From: Hydractinia symbiolongicarpus
Lineage: Eukaryota; Cnidaria; Hydrozoa; Anthoathecata; Hydractiniidae
Assembly: GCF_029227915.1 (NCBI RefSeq)
Contig: NC_079879.1
Location: 25,424,501 to 25,488,500, forward strand
DNA: 64,000 bases
Direction: 5' to 3'
Part shown: in pieces, positions 57,169-64,000 of the stretch
Numbering within the stretch: the first letter of the stretch is position 1
Layout of the letters: each line of letters opens with the position of its first letter
The notes under the pieces: generated by a model
Told to the model about the DNA's origin: nothing
The model's input: the letters and a program-made list of their open reading frames with translations, nothing else
Databases searched by the model: none
Translations under genes and position numbers: made by a program

Positions 57169-60056
57169 ACTCTAGTGGAAACCAGGTCTTGACTTTTTTC
57201 AAGCTTGTAATAATCGAACAATGGTGTATTTACGCCGACTTTGAAAGAGCGGATTGCATTAACTATTCTTAAGAAACACATAAGAAATGTCCTAAGCTTG
57301 GTTGGACGTGATGTAAATGTTTTGGTAAAAAAGAAGTATTTTTTATAGTGTGTTGATGCTGGATTGGACAAAAATAAGAGTTGTACACGCATTTTTTTAA
57401 AAAGAAACCAGTTTATAAGAAACTAGAGGCTAGAGCTTTCAAAAAATCAGAAACCTGTACAGGATATTTTTTTTTGAGTATAAGTCAATTAAGAAACTTG
57501 TGAAACTAAATTTTCCATAAAATAATATTTTTTTAAACGAAACAAGTCGATGGTAAGTTCATTCGATATCATGTTGTAGTATCATCACCTTTTTAAACTG
57601 TATAATCGCACGGTTTTCCAATCCTTGTTTTCATCCGATAGAACAATGGTAACAATAGTGGGGACAAGGTTATTGGATGCAATTTGAGTTTAAGAAAGCA
57701 AATAAACATGCAGTATTAAAATTTTCACAAAATTACCAAACTGCCAGTACCAGAGCCTTTCAATGGTTTCTTTAAAAAAATACGTGTAGTTATTTATTAG
57801 CAAACATAATTTTTGTTAGTGTCATTTTATTATGTTACGTAAAATTGAGTTTCATTTTAATTCAATACTTCAGTTTTTTGACTCCTTCAATTTAAATCGT
57901 GTTTTCAGCGGACATATTAGTTTACAGCGAAATTACGAAATTAAAAAATATTGCTGTTTTGTTATATTTTTATTCTATTTTTTTTCTTTAATTTAAAAAT
58001 GTTATTGCAACGAAAGTGCCTCCATTTTTTTCTTGCGCATCTCGAATATATCTGGATTGACTTTTTTCCGATACTGATGTTAATTTTTTTACATCGCTAC
58101 GTCAAATTGTTGTCGAGTGTAAAATTAAGGAGTTTTGGTTTAATAAAGTTTAACCGTGGATGTTAAAGATTGAAAAACCTTTTATCAGCTAGCTTGAAAC
58201 GTACTAGTCAGTAAGAGTTGTGATTCTGAAATCCTTGAAGTGTAAATATTTGCAAGATAATAGTTTAAATTTCCTGTAGTGTTCAATTTTAGTTATTCAG
58301 ACTGTTTTGGTTGCACGGAAAAATTTCCTTTGTATTCTTAAAATCTTGAAATACCTTTAGGGAAACAGTTTTGCTGGCAGAAATTATAACAGTACTCACT
58401 TTTATTCGCAAAATTAATTGCCGAAAATAAGAATTTAAAAATTAAATCGCAAATTTAAGCTCCACGAAATTTAGCAAAATTTGATGAATCGCAAAAATGA
58501 TGAGTGAAGCGATGATCTTTTTTATTAACGTAAATTAAAATATTTCACGTAGTATATTTTTTGCAGAAACACTTTGTTACCAGATTCCTTTGGGAATATG
58601 CTCAATATGCAAACAAGATTAAAGTACCTCGATCCATGTTTTCAATCGTAAACATTATTTCGCCGTTTCTTTGTAAGAGCGAGCTACCAATCACAAAATA
58701 GTTCGCATTTTCGCAAAAACAAATAGCAAAAACATTTCAAAGTCCTTAAGAAGGTTAGTAAAATGTGCTGAAACATTCTTTTGTTTATCACTGTCATTGG
58801 GAAAAATTCAAAAATACAAAATGAAAGTAGTTAATTTCCCACAAAAAAACATTCGAGTTGCAAACATTAATTGAGCGTTTTTTTAAAAAGAATTACAAAA
58901 CGTTTTGCTAATATGTCTTTAAAAACAGCCTAAAAGTACTACAATTAAAAGCATACCCTGTTAATCTTCAGTACTATTAATCTTTGATTTAGATTTTCAA
59001 AATGCTATATGCATTAACCTTTTTTGACGTTGTGTTGTCAATTGGGTGTGGAAGGGTGGGTTGATGTTGCCCGCGCCCTTATTCAAATTTGAAACTTTGT
59101 GATTATCAGTATTTTACGACTGGAATCCTTTTCCAAATATTTTGACTTCACCGTTTGATGACGTCACAAATTATGAGCCATTGCTCAAAACCGTCATATG
59201 AATTCTTTAGAATGAAAAATGCTACAAATTTCTGTTCTATTGGTCATATAAGATAATTTCAGAAAATCTTCGGCTGAGTTTTGCCACCTGTCCGTTTTCC
59301 CCGATTTTACGACTTTGATCTGATGTAAGAAATATATCGGATTTTTCAGGATTTTGACAATACTTATCCATTTTATGTGCGCAAATCGGAAGATATGTTT
59401 TGAACCATACAATTGTTCCAAGTTTGTCAAAACTCAAAGTCTGTTAAAAGTTATGAAACGCGGGTATATGCCCCTAGGATCATACCAAATAGGGTAATTG
59501 GTACCGGTCAAAAGTTAAGGACATCAAAGCACTGGGCCGTGGAAGGTGCACTGACGAACGTGTATCGACGTCTTTCAGGGTCTAAGTGTCATTTTTTATT
59601 TCAAATTTAATAAATTCTTTAGCCATAAAATCACCGGTTTATTCTCGTTACTTGAGTTGTTGTCTCGCTTACTTCTCATCCATTTATAAGTGTAACCCTA
59701 ATAAAGTAGGAAGTTTTAAAAGCAGGGAAAGTCCTAAGATCAATAATGCTAAACGTCGATGTGTTATTTATTTATTATCTTATCTCAATTCCCTTACTTT
59801 ACAACTACCTAGGACATTTCCTGCGCCTTTATAAAAAGTTTGCCTGTGTTTTGATAAAAATCTAAGCTTTTTCCAATGTTACGTTAGAACGCTATTCAAA
59901 TGCTGATACATTTAGCCTCGATTCGCCAAAATTTATAAACGCGAAATAATTTCATTCGCAAAAGTTAATACTTACACGAAACATGAGTTCTCGGCAAGAA
60001 TGTCTAGTCTCGATTTTTTACTTGGTAGTAAATGAATTTTTTTTATTATTTTTAGT
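57169..60056. other. Intergenic region after MSH2
   Basis: MSH2 3' untranslated sequence, then AT-rich sequence containing a CGCGAA-type repeat (58380-58510) and a degraded MITE-like end near 57645-57672. A less AT-rich stretch at ~59020-59620 has no coherent coding frame and is unexplained. Confidence 0.5.
57701..57706 (+). terminator. Candidate polyadenylation signal of MSH2
   Basis: AATAAA about 530 bases after the MSH2 stop codon. It is the first good match noticed downstream. Confidence 0.4.
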
Positions 60057-63000
60057 AATGTTTTTTAGAATTGTAAATAAAAAAGAAATGAATGAACCGC
60101 CTTATGCTTATGTAAAATCAATCATCACAAATAGCTACGGAGGTTAGTATTTATTGTGTTTGTTAGGGAGCATAATTTTACAGTGTGGTAATTTCGTGCA
60201 GCAGAAATTGATCTATATTTACGCATTCAATGTGCTTCGTGCAGAGTAATATATGCTTCAACAGAAGTAAAATTTTACCGTTTATGTGTTTAGTGTTTGT
60301 GCACGGGCCGTTCCGTCAGAATATTATAGGCGTAGAAGAACCTGGGGATGAAGTTGCACAAATGTGTTAAAAAACTCATAGTGCTTCTAAAGACCTATCC
60401 TTCTTATTTGGGTTATCTAAAAAGATCTGTGGTAAAGATCTGATAGGTGGCCGTCTTACATAACGGAATATAAATCAAAGTAGTCGGTAGCCCGTGGAAA
60501 AATCTACGGGTTCGCCGGCTTTTTGTATATTGCATTTCGTGTTTCCATAGAACGACTATTTTCCCGCGCAAGGACAGAATACGGCGATTATTAATATAAA
60601 GAATTGTCATTAGCCTTAATCGACGGGAATTCCCCCGTCACAACAGCTTGGAGATTTCGTGCGTGGCTTAGCAGCACCCCGTTTTGGCTGACATACACAC
60701 AAAGGTTTTTGTTACAGAGACTAGTCATTAGCATGTGGATAATTTACAAAGCGCCAGAACAAGTATAACTAATTCCTTTTAAGTTCGGGTTATATGCCAA
60801 GATATGTTATCATGAAAAAATTTCCCAGTAGCGCGATTAAGCGTGACTTGTTGTCAAAATCTGTTCTTTGCGTAGGAATGGAAAATACATGTTTTTATGT
60901 ATATTTATACAAGAAGCTACTATTTTTATTATTATTTCCCAACAACACGGACAATCACTGTCTTCCCACGTTTGGATTTTGGCCGATGTTTTCAAAAATA
61001 ACAAGTCCTTTTTATTAAAAACTAGACATTTAATATTTTGAAAATTAGGAAGCCTCGAAGGATATGCTAAGCTTAGCAGATTTTTTAAGTTAGTTTGGAT
61101 CCATTTTTTTTCGCTTAAAAATCCTATAGGCGTTTGCTTTGCCATCTTTCAGCTAAATCAAAATTTTAATGCGCCGTGGTCACATTGGTAACTTTACAGA
61201 GCGCTAGAAAGCAGTATCAGGAGGCACTTGATGATAATAAATTAGTGTTCCAAAGATTTTATTGAGCAGGAGCAAACATAATTGCGCGCACTGCAAAGTA
61301 TAGCCAATATAATACAGAAGCAAAGAAGACATAATTCTGTACACAATATAAAAATACACGATATGAGAATATGAATAATATGAATATAAGTATCTGGGAA
61401 CAGTAATCGACAGCAAGTTAATGCTTAATGACAACTTCGACCGATCATATAAAAGCGCCAGCAGCCGTTTACGCCTACTACAAGGATTACGACCGTACCT
61501 TACCGCTGAAGCCGCACACAATATTTTCTCGATAATGATTGTACCTTTAATTACTTATAATAGTGCATTGAGAATACCTATCACAAATACACAGCTCAAC
61601 AAATTAAAATCGGTTGAGAACCGTGCTAGATCGATTGTCCAGAGTGATAATATTCCATCCATCACAGGACTCGTCAACCGTAATATTTGTGTACTCGTTA
61701 AAAAGTGTCTACTAAATGAACTAACATCTGAACATTTTGACAATTATTTTGTCAGCCAACAACATGACAATAACACACGAAATAACGGCTGCATTATCAG
61801 GTTACCTCGGGTCAAACTAGAAATCGCCCGGCAGAGTTTCTATTTTGCAGGGTGTAAACTGTATAATTCACTGCCACTTGAAATTCGAAAAATCGATAAA
61901 ATGTCTCTTCTTATGAAGGCGCTCAGAGGGTACTTCTCTTAATAGACGATACCAGCTATTGGGCGATGTGCACTCTCAGCGGCTATCTTAGTCACTGTGC
62001 CGTCCAGTCTGCTTCAAGTTTAGCTAAGTGGGATTAATGTTTTGAACTGTGCCATGTCTTATTTAGCTCCCACATGAAGTCACTTCACACCTTGTCTGCA
62101 TACTGTTGCATTTCTAGTTGATCAATTTTTTGTTTGTTTTTATCGTTTTTACTGTTTTTACTGCTTTTTTCATTTTTATTCTCAGACAAGACGGACATTG
62201 ATAGCAGTTTTTTTTTTGTATTTTTTTTGTAAAAACAGTATAGCACAAGTTGTTAAACCATGCTACTATAAAATGAAATATTGTCGATTGATATCTGACA
62301 TAACCGCCAAAAAACATTGGTAAGTTAAGCATTTTTAAAATTAACCTTACAGTAACGCAATTTAGTATACGACAAACTTGTGTGCATTAAGTGATTTTAA
62401 TGCACCTTCGACATTTTAGTGCACACTGGACAAGATCCTAATTTGCAGTGAGCAATTTTCTAGTACGCATAGCTTTAGTACGTACAGGGATTACAGTTGG
62501 ATCACCTGGTTGTAACTATTACAAAGTCAAATTAAATTGCGGGAAAAAAAAGCGAGTTTACCCCTGTACGGGGTCCCTGGTTTTGATAACACTAATAAGG
62601 TTCTGTCTGCACTTTTTCAATGTTTTGTGGGTTTATTTCAGTTTTGTAAGATGTTTTAGTTGTGCCATTATTAAGTTTGTCTGTATAAAATTTCGGACAG
62701 GCTGATTTAAATTTTTTCGGGCAGCTACAATTTGAGCTAACAACTTTAAGATTGAAAGACACTTAAAGATTTTTTTTCAAGTTTACAGCCATTTTAAGAG
62801 CCCAACCCGCCAGTTACATCATGTTTGGATAACTTAACTTAGACTCCGCAGTTCTCAGCACTTGACTGGCTAAATATTTTATACATCTGTCTATACTAAT
62901 ACAACCTTTGTTATACTTTTAAAAAAAAATGTCGGAAACGAAACAAATGAATATAGGCATCTTCTATACACAAACATATAGCTATACACAGCGTATAACA

Positions 63001-64000
63001 AGATCTAATAAAGACACGAAACTTTCTCAACTTTTTAAACTCCCACTCAAACAGCTTTAATTTTCTATCTGTATAGCAGTTAGCTATGTTCTTATTGTAT
63101 TCGCTAAGCTTGTTCAATAAGCATATTATATACATCTTAGCAAGGAAACCCTAGATAGATCTTATAATTAAATAGTTGCTTTCAGCCGCTATCAGCGTTA
63201 CTTCTACATCCATTTAAATAACTATAGTTTATAAATGAAGCACTGAATTTGCAGAAGCTGAACTTTTGTATATACATTTTAGGTATCGCACACAAAATTC
63301 TATTACTTTTTCAGAAATGAAGCCAAATCAGGGAATCTACGAGAACTCCACAGGAAGTGATAAGAGTAAGTGGAGATTTTGTATTACGTAAAACTTGTGT
63401 ATGGTTATGTACCACTGTGTATGATTATGCATGATTATGCATGATTGTCTATGATTATGCATGATTGTGTATGATTGTATATGATTATGCATGATTGTGT
63501 ATGATTATGTACGACTGTGTATGATTATGTACGACTTTGTATGATTGTGTACCACTGTGTATGATTATACATGATTGTGCATGGTTTTGTGCATCTCGAT
63601 GTATGATTTGAGATGTATCTTTTAAAGCATGCTGACTCGTTTGACTTTTTGAAATATTGTTTTTCACTTCATTTAAACCTGAATAATTCGAATTGCTTAT
63701 TTTATTTTAATTAACTTTTATATTTCTTTTATTGACTATCTATCCTCCTAGCTTCAATCTATTCTTGGAGGAACTCCAAGATCTATTTAAATTCTGTTAA
63801 ATCTACGAATAGTTATTACTACTTTGACTTACATTAAATATTCTCGTGTATCCCTTCTGATGTACTATCTGTTACTTCCAATTTAGGTCGCATACGGAAC
63901 CGGCCTGGTGACAGAAAATCAAAACCAAAACAGCCCATGCTCCCACCAGCAGCAGTAGCCAAAAAACCACTGCCATTACTAAACAGACCGCAGTTGCCAT
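60057..64000 (+). CDS. Tyrosine- and proline-rich protein, 3' end outside window
   Basis: Three exons with matching phase can be joined: 60057(or 60069)-60142, 63315-63365 and 63887-64000 (continuing beyond the window). They encode NEPPYAYVKSIITNSYG, then MKPNQGIYENSTGSDK, then a basic, proline-rich stretch (RPGDRKSKPKQP, MLPPAAVAKKPLPLL). The first exon may hold the start codon (ATG at 60058 or 60083). YENS and the proline-lysine run look like SH2- and SH3-binding motifs of a cytosolic adaptor such as the SLP-76/BLNK group. No domain is visible, so that is only a suggestion. The 3.2 kb intron contains a retrotransposon fragment and a Helitron-like copy. Confidence 0.5.
60480..60602 (-). mobile_element. 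Second Helitron-like copy (diverged)
   Basis: Read on the minus strand it begins TCTTTATATTAATAATCGCC, contains the hairpin CCCGTAGATTTTTCCACGGG and ends CTAC instead of CTAG. It matches the order and spacing of the 43037-43186 element. It lies in an intron of the 3'-most gene. Confidence 0.65.
61381..61942 (+). pseudogene. 3' end of a LINE-type reverse transcriptase, 5'-truncated
   Basis: The frame opens with YEYKYLGTVIDSKLMLNDNF and continues through a helical region (RLRLLQGLRPYLT, IFSIMIVPLITYNSALRIP, LKSVENRARSIV) to RVKLEIARQSFYFAGCKLYN and SLPLEIRK, ending at a TAA. This is the typical C-terminal part of non-LTR retrotransposon ORF2 proteins, after the catalytic palm. The catalytic YxDD region is absent, so the copy is 5'-truncated and inactive. 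It is probably a dead insertion in an intron of the surrounding gene. Confidence 0.75.
63398..63612. repeat. ATGATTATGC-type minisatellite
   Basis: About twenty imperfect 10-bp units (GTATGATTAT, GCATGATTGT, GTACGACTGT) lie in the intron between the last two visible exons. The unit is 10 bp, so the frames across it are artefacts. Confidence 0.85.

Overview
This 64 kb window is eukaryotic (metazoan) nuclear DNA. It is AT-rich, with intron-containing genes, GT..AG splice sites, AATAAA signals and many transposon remnants. The gene content and the repeat style (short fold-back elements ending in a CAACCTCGTCCC-like sequence, hAT, piggyBac and Helitron debris) suggest an early-branching animal, most likely a cnidarian and possibly a hydrozoan. 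That placement is inference; no search was run.

Layout. 1-3171: intergenic, with two fold-back repeats. 3172-15173 (+): a 17-exon gene for a 1438-aa type I membrane protein with two YWTD propellers, WAP, Kunitz and EGF modules, a membrane-proximal region, one transmembrane helix and a PPxY-bearing tail. 17058-20682 (-): an 8-exon TTC1-like TPR co-chaperone gene (273 aa), tail to tail with the receptor. 20683-22846: a divergent intergenic region. 22847-57168 (+): a complete 26-exon MSH2 mismatch-repair gene (930 aa) spread over 34 kb. 57169-60056: intergenic. 60057-64000 (+): exons of a tyrosine- and proline-rich protein that runs off the window.

MSH2 intron 6 (27083-37431) is a transposon trap. 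It holds a broken piggyBac-like element carrying a short hAT derivative, then a decayed hAT element in which a 1164-bp piece of the transposase is present as four nearly identical head-to-tail copies. MSH2 intron 20 (44222-53277) holds a complete antisense gene (44921-51198, 4 exons, 1362 aa) of the VWA5B family whose von Willebrand A domain seems to have lost its metal site. Smaller mobile elements include fold-back MITEs with 9-bp target duplications, two Helitron-like copies, a LINE-type reverse transcriptase end and a tRNA 3'-half fragment.

For the four complete genes I joined exons by hand. In each, the exon phases agree and the total length is a multiple of three. The genes share no pathway: MSH2 acts in DNA repair, TTC1 in chaperone scaffolding, and the receptor at the cell surface. 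The most novel-looking item is the receptor architecture. The most unusual DNA structure is the tandem hAT array.
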